From assembly GCF_002043005.1 (NCBI RefSeq), contig NZ_CP020330.1:2808001-2872000 (forward strand): 64,000 nucleotides of DNA, written 5' to 3'. The translations under genes and the position numbers were made by a program. Shown here one piece after another: positions 27,182 to 36,841 of this stretch (within the stretch, counting starts at the first letter, position 1; each line of letters opens with the position of its first letter). This stretch comes from Martelella mediterranea DSM 17316. Its GTDB lineage: Bacteria > Pseudomonadota > Alphaproteobacteria > Rhizobiales > Rhizobiaceae. The notes under the pieces were generated by a model. It was given only the letters and a program-made list of their open reading frames with translations. It searched no databases and was not told the origin of the DNA.

Positions 27182-28066
27182 TCAAATATCCAGATCCAGC
27201 CGGTTCTTGCGCGGCTGGCCGTCGTCTTCGTCGTCCTCGGTGTCGTCCTCCATCACCAGCGTGCCGTATTTGCGGTGCCAGGCGCGGGCGCCCAGCGGCA
27301 GGCTCAGGAGGTAGAGAACCGAGCCGGCGATCATCACGTGCCAGGTATAGGCGAACAGCAGCGCGACCGAGAGCACGGCAACCAGCATCATCGGCAGCGC
27401 GAAATCGCGCCTTACGGTGAAGCCGAGGCTCTTGCCGGACCAGACCGGCAGGCGGCTGATCAGCAGGAAGCCGATGAGCACGGTATAGGCGGCGGAAACC
27501 AGCGCCACGCCGCGACCAAGTTCCATGCCGAGAAAGCCGAGATAGACCGGCAGCAGCACGATGATCGCGCCAAGCGGCGCGGGGACGCCGACGAAATATT
27601 CGCCCTGCCAGCTCGCCTTGCGCTTGCGGTCGGCCATGACGTTGAAGCGGGCGAGGCGCAGCGCCGCGGCGATCGCATAGGTCAGTGCCGCGATCCAGCC
27701 GAGCGTACCGCCGTCATTCAGCAGATAGGTATAGGCGACGAGCGCCGGCGCGATGCCGAAATTGACGACATCGGCGAGCGAATCCATCTGTTCGCCAAAT
27801 TTGGAGGAGGCCTTCAAGAGCCGCGCCAGCCTGCCGTCGACGCCGTCCAGAAAGGCGGCGATCAGCAGCATGGCGACGGCCTTGGGAAACTGGCCGTCGA
27901 TCGCCATCCGGATGCCGGAAAGCCCGGCGCAGATGGCAAGCACGGTCACCAGGTTGGGGATGATGAGCCGGAGCGGTATTTCGCGCAGACGGGGTCCACG
28001 GCCGGATTTGTCGCCCGTGGGCTTCACCCGTGGCTCCAGCGCACGCTCCTTACTGCCTTCATCCAT
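27182..28066 (-). CDS. pssA: CDP-diacylglycerol--serine O-phosphatidyltransferase
   Basis: 294 residues. Integral membrane CDP-alcohol phosphatidyltransferase making phosphatidylserine from CDP-diacylglycerol and serine. The signature is complete: DGVDGRLARLLKASSKFG then DSLAD (about 74-98). Several membrane helices; acidic C-terminal tail (EDDTEDDEDDGQPR). Its ATG overlaps the psd stop by one base, so the two phosphatidylethanolamine-synthesis steps are one operon, as usual in rhizobia. Confidence 0.94.
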   Translation of the reverse strand: MDEGSKERALEPRVKPTGDKSGRGPRLREIPLRLIIPNLVTVLAICAGLSGIRMAIDGQFPKAVAMLLIAAFLDGVDGRLARLLKASSKFGEQMDSLADVVNFGIAPALVAYTYLLNDGGTLGWIAALTYAIAAALRLARFNVMADRKRKASWQGEYFVGVPAPLGAIIVLLPVYLGFLGMELGRGVALVSAAYTVLIGFLLISRLPVWSGKSLGFTVRRDFALPMMLVAVLSVALLFAYTWHVMIAGSVLYLLSLPLGARAWHRKYGTLVMEDDTEDDEDDGQPRKNRLDLDI

Positions 28067-28764
28067 CAGATTTTCCGTCCGACGGTCGGAAGATCAAAAC
28101 CGCCGAAACCCGCCAGCACGGTCTCGCCGGCCGTCGCCATCTGTCCGACGGCAACGCGCGGCGTGGCGGTGGTCGGCAGGTAGACGTCGAGCCGCGAACC
28201 GAAGCGGATCAGGCCGAAGCGCTCGCCGGCATCAAGCACATCGCCGTTCTGCGAGAAGCAGACGATCCGGCGGGCGACGAGGCCCGCGATCTGCACCACG
28301 CCGATCGACCCATGGGCGGTTTCGATCACCAGACCATTGCGCTCATTGTCCTCGCTCGCCTTGTCGAGTTCGGCATTGAGAAACTTGCCGGGGCGATAGT
28401 GGATGCCGGTGATGCGGCCGGCCATCGGCGCGCGGTTCACATGGCAGTCGAACACGTTCATGAACACGCAGATGCGCAGCATCGGCTCTGCGCCGAGGCC
28501 CATCTCGGCCGGCGGAATTTCCTCGCTGATCGCGGAAACGCGGCCATCGGCCGGGCTGATCACGAGATTGTCGTCCTGCGGCACCATCCGGTCGGGATCG
28601 CGGAAGAAATAGGCGCACCAAAGCGTGGCGATCAGGCCGATCCAGAACAGCGGCTGGGCAATCCATCCAAGGATCAGGGTCGCCACCAGAAAGATCGCCA
28701 CAAAGCGGTGGCCTTCCTTGTGGATCGGCGCCATCGAATGCCGGATGGAATCGATAATGGTCAT
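28066..28764 (-). CDS. psd: Phosphatidylserine decarboxylase proenzyme
   Basis: 232 residues, the short Psd type. Autocleavage would occur between Gly and Ser of [11 protein letters not shown] (Ser near 202), giving the pyruvoyl prosthetic group. Other family segments: [22 protein letters not shown] (in part, about 54-75) and [16 protein letters not shown] near 107. Start [19 protein letters not shown] is preferred to a start 13 codons upstream. Converts phosphatidylserine to phosphatidylethanolamine at the inner membrane. Confidence 0.93.
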   Translation of the reverse strand: MTIIDSIRHSMAPIHKEGHRFVAIFLVATLILGWIAQPLFWIGLIATLWCAYFFRDPDRMVPQDDNLVISPADGRVSAISEEIPPAEMGLGAEPMLRICVFMNVFDCHVNRAPMAGRITGIHYRPGKFLNAELDKASEDNERNGLVIETAHGSIGVVQIAGLVARRIVCFSQNGDVLDAGERFGLIRFGSRLDVYLPTTATPRVAVGQMATAGETVLAGFGGFDLPTVGRKI

Positions 28765-28860
28765 TGGTCCTCGCTTGGTTGCCCGGGTTCTGAAGGGCCA
28801 CATTACAGGCTGCGCGCGGCCTTGGGAACACGGCCGTGCGTCGGTTTTACGGCAGTCTGC

Positions 28861-30747
28861 TCAGTTGGCGGGGTCGAGCCGCATGATCACGCCCATATCG
28901 TCGCTCTCGCGCACCTTGCGCAACTGCTCCTCGGCAAGGGTCGCCTCGCGCTGGCGCTCCCACATCTGGGCATAGAGCCCGTTGGCGGCAATCAGCGCAT
29001 CATGAGTGCCGCGCTCGGCGATCTCGCCGCGCTTGAGCACGATGATCTCGTCGGCGCCGATCACCGTGGAAAGCCGGTGGGCGATCACCAGCGTGGTGCG
29101 GTTTTTCGAGACCACATCCAGCGCCGCCTGGATTTCGCGTTCGGTATGGGTGTCGAGCGCGGACGTCGCCTCGTCGAGCACCAGGATCGGCGGGGCCTTG
29201 AGGATGGTGCGGGCGATGGCCACGCGTTGCTTCTCGCCGCCCGAAAGCTTCAATCCGCGCTCGCCGACCTGGGTGTCGAAGCCTTCCGGCAATTGCCGTA
29301 TGAAATCGCCGACCTGGGCGAGTTCGGCGGCGGCGTTGACCTCCTCGTCGGTCGCCGAGGTGCGGCCATAGCGGATATTGTAGGCGATCGTGTCGTTGAA
29401 CAGCACGGTATCCTGCGGCACCATGCCGATCGCCTCGCGCAGGCTCGACTGGCGCACCTCGCGCAGGTCCTGCCCATCGATGGTGATCGCGCCCTCGTTG
29501 ACATCGTAGAAGCGGAACAGCAGGCGCGAAATCGTTGACTTGCCCGCGCCCGTCGGGCCGACGATTGCCACCGTCTTGCCGGCCGGCACCTCGAAGGACA
29601 CGCCTTTGAGGATCGGGCGGGCGGGGTCGTAGGAAAAATGCACGTCCTTGAAGGCAATCGCGCCCTGGCGGATCTGCAGGTCCGGGGCATCGGGCTTGTC
29701 GGTGATCTCAAGATCTTCCTCGAGGATATCGAACATCTGCTCGATATCGGTCAGGCCCTGGCGGATTTCGCGATAGACCGAGCCGATGAAATTAAGCGGG
29801 ATCGCGAGCTGGATCAGCATGGCGTTGATGAACACGAAATCGCCGATGGTCTGGGTGCCGTTTTTAACCGCGATCGCGGACAGCACCATCATGATCGTCA
29901 TGCCGATGCCGAAGATCACGCCCTGACCGAAATTGAGCCAGCCAAGCGAGGTCCAGATGCGGGTCGCCGCGTTCTCGTAAACGGCCATGGAGGTGTCGAA
30001 GCGGTGCGCTTCCATCTTCTCATTGCCGAAATATTTGACGGTCTCGTAGTTCAAAAGCGAGTCGACGGCCTTGGTGTTGGCGTCGTTGTCGCTGTCGTTC
30101 ATTTCGCGGCGGATGGCGATGCGCCAGTCGCTGGCCTTGATGGTGAACCAGACATAGAGCACGACCGTGACGGCAGTGATCGCAAGATAATCGAAGCCGT
30201 AGCCCCACCAGAAGATGATCGCGACCAGGATGAATTCAAGCACGGTCGGCAGCGTTGCCAGGATCGTGAACCGCACGATCGTCTCGATGCCCTTGGTGCC
30301 GCGCTCGATGATCCGCGACAGCCCGCCGGTCTTGCGCGAGAGGTGAAAGCGCAAAGCAAGCTGATGCATGTGCACGAAAACCCGGTGGGCGAGGCGGCGC
30401 ACGGCATATTGACCGACGCTGGCGAACAGCGCATCGCGCAACTGGTTGAAGCCAAGCTGGCCGATGCGAGCCAGATTGTAGAACAGCACCAGCGTGACAG
30501 CCCCGAACAGGACGGCCGGCAGGACGGTGTTGATCTGCAACTCGCCGGTCAGCGCATTGGTCGCCCATTTGAAGGAATAGGGGACCAGCAGAAGGATAAG
30601 CTTGGCGACCACCAACGCGATCGTGGCGAGAACCACGCGACGCTTCAGGTCCGGGCGACTTTCCGGCCAGATATACGGCCATAGATTGATGATTGTCTGA
30701 AGCGGATTGGATGAATCCGCTGACACGGTTTTGCCGCGATCTGCCAT
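28861..30747 (-). CDS. Atm1/HMT-type ABC exporter (fused permease and ATPase)
   Basis: 628 residues. Six-helix permease domain to about 330 with YETVKYFGNE (the Atm1/HMT1 hallmark) near 232, then the ATPase domain: Walker A GPTGAGKST near 407, signature LSGGEKQR near 508, Walker B ILVLDEATSALD near 528. Bacterial Atm1-type exporters move glutathione-linked metals or persulfides and aid metal tolerance. Start at MADRGKTV is preferred to an upstream ATG at 30801, which lies near the terminator hairpin. Lies downstream of the LysM gene but is separated from it by a terminator. Confidence 0.92.
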   Translation of the reverse strand: MADRGKTVSADSSNPLQTIINLWPYIWPESRPDLKRRVVLATIALVVAKLILLLVPYSFKWATNALTGELQINTVLPAVLFGAVTLVLFYNLARIGQLGFNQLRDALFASVGQYAVRRLAHRVFVHMHQLALRFHLSRKTGGLSRIIERGTKGIETIVRFTILATLPTVLEFILVAIIFWWGYGFDYLAITAVTVVLYVWFTIKASDWRIAIRREMNDSDNDANTKAVDSLLNYETVKYFGNEKMEAHRFDTSMAVYENAATRIWTSLGWLNFGQGVIFGIGMTIMMVLSAIAVKNGTQTIGDFVFINAMLIQLAIPLNFIGSVYREIRQGLTDIEQMFDILEEDLEITDKPDAPDLQIRQGAIAFKDVHFSYDPARPILKGVSFEVPAGKTVAIVGPTGAGKSTISRLLFRFYDVNEGAITIDGQDLREVRQSSLREAIGMVPQDTVLFNDTIAYNIRYGRTSATDEEVNAAAELAQVGDFIRQLPEGFDTQVGERGLKLSGGEKQRVAIARTILKAPPILVLDEATSALDTHTEREIQAALDVVSKNRTTLVIAHRLSTVIGADEIIVLKRGEIAERGTHDALIAANGLYAQMWERQREATLAEEQLRKVRESDDMGVIMRLDPAN

Positions 30748-30799
30748 GCTTGTCCCCGCGCTCAAGACCGGAAGGCCGAGCCGAAATAGAAGAATTTTC

Positions 30800-30826
30800 A
30801 AAACAAAAGGCGCCCCGCGGGGCGCC
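30800..30826 (-). terminator. Rho-independent terminator after the LysM gene
   Basis: A perfect 18-base palindrome ggcgccccgcggggcgcc (30809-30826) is followed on the minus strand by TTTTGTTTTG. It lies about 100 bases past the LysM stop and just upstream of the ABC exporter start. Confidence 0.75.
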
Positions 30827-30924
30827 GCTTTACCCGCGACATAAGGTCGCCGCGCGGATATTGCAATGGCAGCGGGCCGAAACGAATTTCACCGTCGCCG
30901 TTTTTTGGACCGCGTTTTATGCGG

Positions 30925-32385
30925 CTACTGGTCGCCCGCCGGAAGATGGTATTCCGGGCCGATCGGCATGCCCTCCAGCAGGCGGCGGTGGATCGTTTCG
31001 GCTTCCCCGATCGGCAGCGGCTCCTTGGGTACGGAGAAGACCTGGCCGGGCAGGATCAGGTCGGGATTGACGATCTGGGGTTCGTTGGCGAGGTAGATCG
31101 TGGTGTAGCGCACGCCGCGTCCATACATGCGCCGCGAGATGCGCCACAGATTGTCGCCGCGGCGGATGATGACGGCATTGTCGCTGCTTTCAAGCTGCGG
31201 CTGGGTAAAGGTCTGCGTGCCATCCTGCTGCTGCTCGCCGCTGGTTGCGGGTGCGCCTGAAACCGCCGCCACCTGATCGCCCGGCGGACGGTCGAAGGGC
31301 ACGACGGCGCGGGCGACGACCCCGCCGTCCGCGTCAAGCATATCGACGCGGATCGTGTGCAGGCCTACCGAAACGTCGATCTCCGCATCGAGGACATAAT
31401 TGCCCTCGACGTTGATCTCGGCATCGCCGATGAGCGCGTCGTCGATATAGCCGCGAATGGTGGCGCCCGGCGCGCCGCTTCCGGCCACGAACAGGCGGTT
31501 GCCCTCGATTTCGACAGCCTTGATGCTGACAAGCGCCACGACCTCGCCCTGGCCGCCGTTCCGGCCCGTCTTTTCCGCGTCGGTCTCGACCGTAACCGTC
31601 TGAAGCTGGGTCTCCGCCTGATCGCTGGCGCTATCCGTGCCGGACCCATCCTGTGTCTGCTCGTTGGCGCTGGTCTGCGCTGCGTTTCCGCCCGTCGGGG
31701 TTGTGTTGTCCGAGGCCATGCCGCCGTCGCGATTCTGCTGGGCGGACGGCTGTTCGCCGTTCTCCTGCTGCCCTGATGAACCCGGCGCGCGCGCGATCAC
31801 CGTACCTTCGGGTGCGCCTCCGTCGCCATCCGGCGCGGCGATGATTTCGGAAGCCTTGCCGGGCTCGGTGATCAGGGCCAGCAGGTCGCCATCCGGGGTT
31901 TCGGGGATCGAGATCGTCGCGGTTTGCAGCGAGCGGGCGGTGCGCCCGTCGGGCATGGTGACGTCGAGATAGATGAGGTGATCGCCGGGCGTCAGCGGGG
32001 TCTCGATGATGGCGACAAAATCGCCGGAATCGCCGACACTGGAGGAGGCGACCACGGTATCGCCCTCCTTGACGTCGAGCACGCCAAGCGGCTCCGCGGC
32101 GCCTGCGATCACGGCCGTGCCGTCGGGTTCCACGCGCAGCACGTCGAAAGTGGGGATCCGCAGGCCCGTCTGCTGCTGCTCTTCGTTGGCGTCGCTGTCG
32201 CTGTCCGGGCTGCTCGCGCTCTCGCCGGATGCGTCCGCGGGCTCGCTCTGCTCGGTTTGGGGCGCGCTGCCTTCCGTGCTGCTGCCAGTCTCGCCACTAT
32301 CCTCGCGGGTATAATAATAGAGGCCCGCTGCAAGGAGAACGAGCAGGATGACGGCGATGACAATACCGGACCGGTTATTTTTCAT
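30925..32385 (-). CDS. Membrane-anchored LysM domain protein
   Basis: 486 residues. N-terminal anchor (SGIVIAVILLVLLAAGLYYY, about 6-25), then a low-complexity Ser/Asp/Gln-rich stretch, two Ig-like segments (for example GTAVIAGAAEPLGVLDVKEG near 109 and RLFVAGSGAPGATIRGYID near 298), and a C-terminal LysM domain at about 420-470 (VIIRRGDNLWRISRRMYGRG ... IVNPDLILPGQVFSVP). LysM binds peptidoglycan, so the protein probably spans the periplasm from the inner membrane. Divergent from the LOG gene. Confidence 0.88.
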   Translation of the reverse strand: MKNNRSGIVIAVILLVLLAAGLYYYTREDSGETGSSTEGSAPQTEQSEPADASGESASSPDSDSDANEEQQQTGLRIPTFDVLRVEPDGTAVIAGAAEPLGVLDVKEGDTVVASSSVGDSGDFVAIIETPLTPGDHLIYLDVTMPDGRTARSLQTATISIPETPDGDLLALITEPGKASEIIAAPDGDGGAPEGTVIARAPGSSGQQENGEQPSAQQNRDGGMASDNTTPTGGNAAQTSANEQTQDGSGTDSASDQAETQLQTVTVETDAEKTGRNGGQGEVVALVSIKAVEIEGNRLFVAGSGAPGATIRGYIDDALIGDAEINVEGNYVLDAEIDVSVGLHTIRVDMLDADGGVVARAVVPFDRPPGDQVAAVSGAPATSGEQQQDGTQTFTQPQLESSDNAVIIRRGDNLWRISRRMYGRGVRYTTIYLANEPQIVNPDLILPGQVFSVPKEPLPIGEAETIHRRLLEGMPIGPEYHLPAGDQ

Positions 32386-32558
32386 TCAGAGCTCCGAAGA
32401 GGCGACGACGCCAATTGGCTGAAAACGCTAGCCATAGTGCCGGATATATACAAGAGTTCATTGGCTGTCTCGGCAAAGCGTGAACAGGGTAAATCTGCGA
32501 TTGTGTTCGAAATGCAATGAACTTGACCTGTCGCGGGCTAATGGGATTGATTGACGTC

Positions 32559-33179
32559 ATGAAAAAACAAGACAAACCGATTCGCAGCATCTGCGTCTAT
32601 TGCGGCTCCAGGCCGGGCGCGGCGCCGGAATATATGCGCGCCGGCAAGGCGCTTGGCGCGGCGATAGCCGCCGCCGGCTACGGCCTCGTCTATGGCGGCG
32701 GAACCAAGGGCATCATGGGCGCCGTCGCCGAGGGCGTCCTGGAAAACGGTGGCCATGTGCTCGGCATCATCCCGGAATTCCTCGTCGACATGGAGGCGAC
32801 CCGAGACCAGCTCGAGGCGCTCGACGAGCTCATGATCACGCCGGACATGCATGTGCGCAAGCACACCATGTTCGAACGGGCGGACGCCTTCGTGGCACTA
32901 CCCGGCGGGATCGGCACGCTTGAGGAGATCGTCGAGATCATGACCTGGGCGCAGCTTGGCCGTCATACCAAGCCGATGATTCTCGGCGATATCGGCGGTT
33001 TCTGGCAGCCGATGATCGAGCTGCTCGATCATATGCTGAAGGAAGGATTCCTCCACACCAGCCATCAGGTGCGCCCGCAGCTGATCGCCAATGTCGAGGA
33101 CATGATCCCGGCGATCGAGGCCGGCTGGGCGGAAACGGCCGACGACGACGGCGACGCCCGGATCATCGGCAAGATGTAG
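32559..33179 (+). CDS. LOG family protein (cytokinin riboside 5'-monophosphate phosphoribohydrolase-like)
   Basis: 206 residues. Signature motifs GGGTKGIMGAVAEG and PGGIGTLEE are intact; the N-terminus SICVYCGSRPG matches the family start. LOG enzymes cleave the N-glycosidic bond of cytokinin nucleotides or AMP, releasing the free base. An ATG 14 codons upstream is possible, but the conserved domain starts at about residue 8 of the chosen form. Convergent with rarD. Confidence 0.9.
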   Translation: MKKQDKPIRSICVYCGSRPGAAPEYMRAGKALGAAIAAAGYGLVYGGGTKGIMGAVAEGVLENGGHVLGIIPEFLVDMEATRDQLEALDELMITPDMHVRKHTMFERADAFVALPGGIGTLEEIVEIMTWAQLGRHTKPMILGDIGGFWQPMIELLDHMLKEGFLHTSHQVRPQLIANVEDMIPAIEAGWAETADDDGDARIIGKM

Positions 33180-33185
33180 GCATCG

Positions 33186-34112
33186 CTATTCCGCCGATGC
33201 CTTGCGTCTGCGCCGGACCATGGGCGCGGTGTAGATCACCAGCGCCACCCAGATCAGCGCGAAGGCAGCAAGTTTCGCGGGCTCCAGCGGCTCGCGGAAG
33301 ATCAGCACGGCGATCAGGAAGATCACGCTCGGCGCGATATACTGCATGATGCCGATGGTCGACAGACGCAGCAGTTTGGTCGCGTTCGCATAGATCAGCA
33401 GCGGAATGGCTGTGACCGCGCCGCAACCGATCAAGAGCAGCGCCGTGACCGGCGAGCGCAGGAAATGCCCGGCGCCAGTCGCTTCCAGATAGATGATGTA
33501 GCCGAGCGCCGGGCCGCTCAGCACCATGGCCTCCAGCGTAAAGGCGGTGGTGCCTTCCACCGGCATGACCTTGTGCAGAAAGGCATAGAGCCCGAAACTG
33601 AGCGGCAGCGCCAGGGCGACCAGCGGCAGACGGCCGAGCTCCACCGTCAGAATAACCACCGCCGCGAAGGCGAGGACGACGGCGACCATCTGCCCGCGCC
33701 CGAGCTTTTCCCTGAGGATCAGGGCCGCGAGCGCAACCGAAAACAGCGGGTTGATGAAATAGCCGAGGGCCGCGTCCACCGTCTGGGCGGTGCTGACCGC
33801 ATAGATATAGGTGCCCCAGTTGAGCGTGATGAACAGGCTGCACAGCACCACAAGCCCCATCATCTTCGGCTTGCGCAGGACGCCGGTGACGGTGCGCGAC
33901 TGGCCGGAATAGGCGACCATCGCGCCTGCGAACGGCAGCGACCAGACGATCCGGTGCGCCAGAATTTCGTCTGTCGGAAGGTCGATGACGAGCTTCATGT
34001 AAAGCGGCAGCACGCCCCACATCATGAAGACGATGAAGGCGAGGACGAAACCCTTGGTGCTATCGCCCTGCGGCGCCGGCGCTTCGTGGGCGGCTGTGAT
34101 TTCGGCGGACAT
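33186..34112 (-). CDS. rarD: RarD/EamA family transporter
   Basis: 308 residues with about ten membrane segments in two EamA halves. RarD markers include VFMMWGVLPLYMKL, LAHRIVWSLPFA near 60 and LNWGTYIYAVSTAQTVDAAL near 105. The family is annotated as a chloramphenicol-sensitivity protein; the natural substrate is not established. Ends in a basic tail RRRRKASAE. Its end is 6 bases from the LOG stop on the opposite strand. Confidence 0.9.
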   Translation of the reverse strand: MSAEITAAHEAPAPQGDSTKGFVLAFIVFMMWGVLPLYMKLVIDLPTDEILAHRIVWSLPFAGAMVAYSGQSRTVTGVLRKPKMMGLVVLCSLFITLNWGTYIYAVSTAQTVDAALGYFINPLFSVALAALILREKLGRGQMVAVVLAFAAVVILTVELGRLPLVALALPLSFGLYAFLHKVMPVEGTTAFTLEAMVLSGPALGYIIYLEATGAGHFLRSPVTALLLIGCGAVTAIPLLIYANATKLLRLSTIGIMQYIAPSVIFLIAVLIFREPLEPAKLAAFALIWVALVIYTAPMVRRRRKASAE

Positions 34113-34214
34113 GGTGTTTCCTTGAAGTCTTTTGATCAAACGCAATAGACCTTCGCTAGCGCCGCCGCCACACGAAACTTGCGCTCAAACCATCAAATGA
34201 ATTGAACCAACCGC

Positions 34215-35834
34215 CTATTCCGCGGCCGCGCGGCCGGCGAGCTTGCGGTTTTTCATCAGCTTGAAGGTGATCGAATCCATCAGCGCCTGGAACGAGGCGT
34301 CGATGATGTTTTCGGAAACGCCGACCGTCCACCACCTGACGCCGTCATCGTCGACGCTCTCGATCAGCACGCGGGTGATCGCCTCCGTGCCGCCATTGAG
34401 GATGCGCACCTTGTAGTCGGCAAGCTTGAGGTCGGCGATCTCACCCTGGAATTTGCCGAGGTCCTTGCGGAACGCCTTGTCCAGCGCGTTGACCGGGCCG
34501 TCGCCCTCCGACACCGACATCACCTTGCGGCCATCGATCTCGAGCTTGACCACGGCTTCGGATACCGTCTTCACCCGCCCGTGGCTGTCGAAGCGCCGCT
34601 CGACCATCACCCGGAAACTGTCGACGCGGAAGAACTCCGGCACGCTGCCGAGTTCACGCAGCGCCAGAAGCTCGAAACTGGCATCGGCGGCCTCATAGGC
34701 ATAGCCCATGGCCTCGCGCTCCTTGACGATCGCAATAAGCTTGTCGAGGCGCGGATCGTTTTTGGCAACGGAAATGCCGAGGCGATTGAGTTCGTTGATG
34801 AAATTCGATTTTCCACCCTGGTCGGAAACCATCACCCTGCGGCTGTTGCCGACGGCTGCGGGATCGACATGCTCATAGGTCTTCGGATCCTTGAGAAGCG
34901 CCGAGGCGTGAATGCCGGCCTTGGTGGCGAAGGCCGAGGCGCCGACATAGGGAAGCTGGGGATCTGGCGCGCGGTTCAGCAGCTCGTCGAAGCCGTGGGA
35001 GAGGGCGGAGATTTCGGTCAGCCCTTCGGCATCGATGCCAAGTTCGAAACGGCTGCTGTAGCGCTCCTTCAGCGCCAGCGTGGCGGCAAGCGTGATGATG
35101 TTGGCATTGCCGCAGCGCTCGCCGATGCCGTTCAGCGTGCCCTGGACCTGGCGCACACCGGCGTTGACGGCGACAAGCGAATTGGCGACCGCCTGTCCGG
35201 TGTCGTTATGGGCATGGATGCCGAGGTTTTCGCCCGGGATTCCGCCCGCGATCACGGCGGCGATGATTTCCGCGATCTCGTCCGGTTGCGTGCCGCCATT
35301 GGTGTCGCACAGCACCACCCAGCGCGCGCCGGAATCATAGGCGGCTTTGGCGCAGGCGAGCGCATAGGCGGGGTTGGCCTTGTAGCCATCGAAGAAGTGT
35401 TCGCAGTCGAGCAGCGCCTCCTTGCCGGAGGCCGCAACGGCGGCGATGCTGTCGGCGATGCATTCGAGATTGTCCTCGTTGGAGATGCCGAGCGCGACCT
35501 TGACGTGATAGTCCCAGCTTTTGGCGACCAGACAGACCGCGTCGCCCGCCGCGCCGATCAGCGCTGCGAGGCCTGGATCGTTCGATGCCGAGACGCCGGC
35601 GCGCTTGGTCATGCCGAACGCCGTCATCTTCGCCCGGCCGGTGCGCCGCTTGGAGAAGAAGGCGGTATCGGTGGGGTTTGCGCCGGGATAGCCGCCCTCG
35701 ACATAATCGATACCGAAATGGTCGAGCATATTGGCAATCGCAATCTTGTCCTCGACCGAGAAATCGACGCCCGGCGTCTGCTGGCCGTCGCGCAAGGTTG
35801 TGTCGAACAGGTAGATGCGTTCGCGGTCTGACAT
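34215..35834 (-). CDS. cimA: (R)-citramalate synthase
   Basis: 539 residues. Condenses pyruvate and acetyl-CoA to citramalate, giving a threonine-independent route to isoleucine. DTTLRDGQQTPGVDFS at residues 10-25 is the HMGL-like active-site start; HAHNDTGQAVANS carries the metal-binding His pair; the last ~130 residues form the LeuA-type allosteric domain. The N-terminus and the overall length match CimA rather than the shorter 2-isopropylmalate synthases. The upstream in-frame extension to 36095 overlaps the GFA gene and is not used. Confidence 0.92.
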   Translation of the reverse strand: MSDRERIYLFDTTLRDGQQTPGVDFSVEDKIAIANMLDHFGIDYVEGGYPGANPTDTAFFSKRRTGRAKMTAFGMTKRAGVSASNDPGLAALIGAAGDAVCLVAKSWDYHVKVALGISNEDNLECIADSIAAVAASGKEALLDCEHFFDGYKANPAYALACAKAAYDSGARWVVLCDTNGGTQPDEIAEIIAAVIAGGIPGENLGIHAHNDTGQAVANSLVAVNAGVRQVQGTLNGIGERCGNANIITLAATLALKERYSSRFELGIDAEGLTEISALSHGFDELLNRAPDPQLPYVGASAFATKAGIHASALLKDPKTYEHVDPAAVGNSRRVMVSDQGGKSNFINELNRLGISVAKNDPRLDKLIAIVKEREAMGYAYEAADASFELLALRELGSVPEFFRVDSFRVMVERRFDSHGRVKTVSEAVVKLEIDGRKVMSVSEGDGPVNALDKAFRKDLGKFQGEIADLKLADYKVRILNGGTEAITRVLIESVDDDGVRWWTVGVSENIIDASFQALMDSITFKLMKNRKLAGRAAAE

Positions 35835-35883
35835 TGTCGGGTCTCCATCCCTAGGGGCCTTCGCGGCCATTCTTATGGGTCTG

Positions 35884-36354
35884 TTATGCGTCCGGGCCGT
35901 CTTCGGGCGGCCATTGGTCCGTGTCGTGGTCGGGGTGCTGGCGCGAGATGATCTCGCTTTCCTCCAGCGTCTGCGGGCGTCCGGGCTTTTCAAACAGCGT
36001 ATCGATCCACGGCAGGCGATGATCGTGGTTGACTTGGATCTGCGGCTCGAAATGCTCCGGCTCGTCAAATGCGCCGATCGCGAGTTCCACACCACCCGAA
36101 AACTGATAGGTCAGCGGCGTGCCGCAGTTCTCGCAGAACCCGCGCAGCGCCTTGGCGGAGGAGCGAAACATCTTCGGCTTGCCGCGGGTCCATGTGAGAT
36201 GCGCAATATCGGCCGTCACCAGCGCGCCGAAGAAATTCCCGAACGCCTTCTGGCACATCCGGCAATGACAGATCGAGGGGCGACCGAGATGGCTTGCGCG
36301 AAACCGCACCGCGCCGCACTGGCAGCCGCCGGAAAAACTGCGTTCATCGCTCAT
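35884..36354 (-). CDS. GFA family zinc protein (paralogue 1)
   Basis: 156 residues. The glutathione-dependent formaldehyde-activating (GFA) fold is marked by CQCGAVRF (about 12-19), CHCRMCQKAFG (about 30-40) and GFCENCGTPL (about 72-81), the Cys sets that bind zinc. Despite the name, most members have no proven formaldehyde role. It overlaps the start of the second GFA gene's end by 11 bases. C-terminal tail QHPDHDTDQWP recurs in paralogue 2. Confidence 0.88.
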   Translation of the reverse strand: MSDERSFSGGCQCGAVRFRASHLGRPSICHCRMCQKAFGNFFGALVTADIAHLTWTRGKPKMFRSSAKALRGFCENCGTPLTYQFSGGVELAIGAFDEPEHFEPQIQVNHDHRLPWIDTLFEKPGRPQTLEESEIISRQHPDHDTDQWPPEDGPDA

Positions 36355-36841
36355 TGTCACGTTCCTTCGGCCAATGGTCGGTGTCATGATCGGGATGCTG
36401 ACGGCTGCTGCCGGCCACGCCTTGCGTTCCGCCGGGAAGGTCGGATCGGTCGGTCAATCGCTCGGGAAGGCCGGGCAGGGCATGGAAGAACGGCACACGC
36501 CCCTCGACGCCATCCTGCGTTGCCGGAACCACTGCGGAGGGATCATCAAGACTGCCAAGCGTCACCGACACATGATCTCCGCCCTCGGTCATGAAGAATA
36601 GCGGCGTGCCGCAATCCTCGCAAAAGCCGCGCTTGACGAATTCGGACGAAAAGAACCACCGCGGCGCGCCGCGCGTCAGCGAAAACGCCTCGTTGTCCGC
36701 GCTCGCCAGCGGCATGAAGTAATTGCCGGCCGCTTTCTGGCACATGCGACAATGGCACAGATGCGGCGACGAAAGCGCGCCCTCGACGCGATAGCGAACG
36801 GCGCCGCACTGACAGCCGCCGGAGAAGCCGGGTTCGGTCAT
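36344..36841 (-). CDS. GFA family zinc protein (paralogue 2)
   Basis: 165 residues, clearly a tandem paralogue of the downstream GFA gene: CQCGAVRY, CHCRMCQKAAG and GFCEDCGTPLF in the same order, and the shared tail QHPDHDTDHWP. Divergence elsewhere shows an old duplication. Upstream it overlaps the DUF559 gene by 4 bases, so all three are probably one operon. Zinc binding is expected; the substrate is unknown. Confidence 0.88.
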   Translation of the reverse strand: MTEPGFSGGCQCGAVRYRVEGALSSPHLCHCRMCQKAAGNYFMPLASADNEAFSLTRGAPRWFFSSEFVKRGFCEDCGTPLFFMTEGGDHVSVTLGSLDDPSAVVPATQDGVEGRVPFFHALPGLPERLTDRSDLPGGTQGVAGSSRQHPDHDTDHWPKERDNER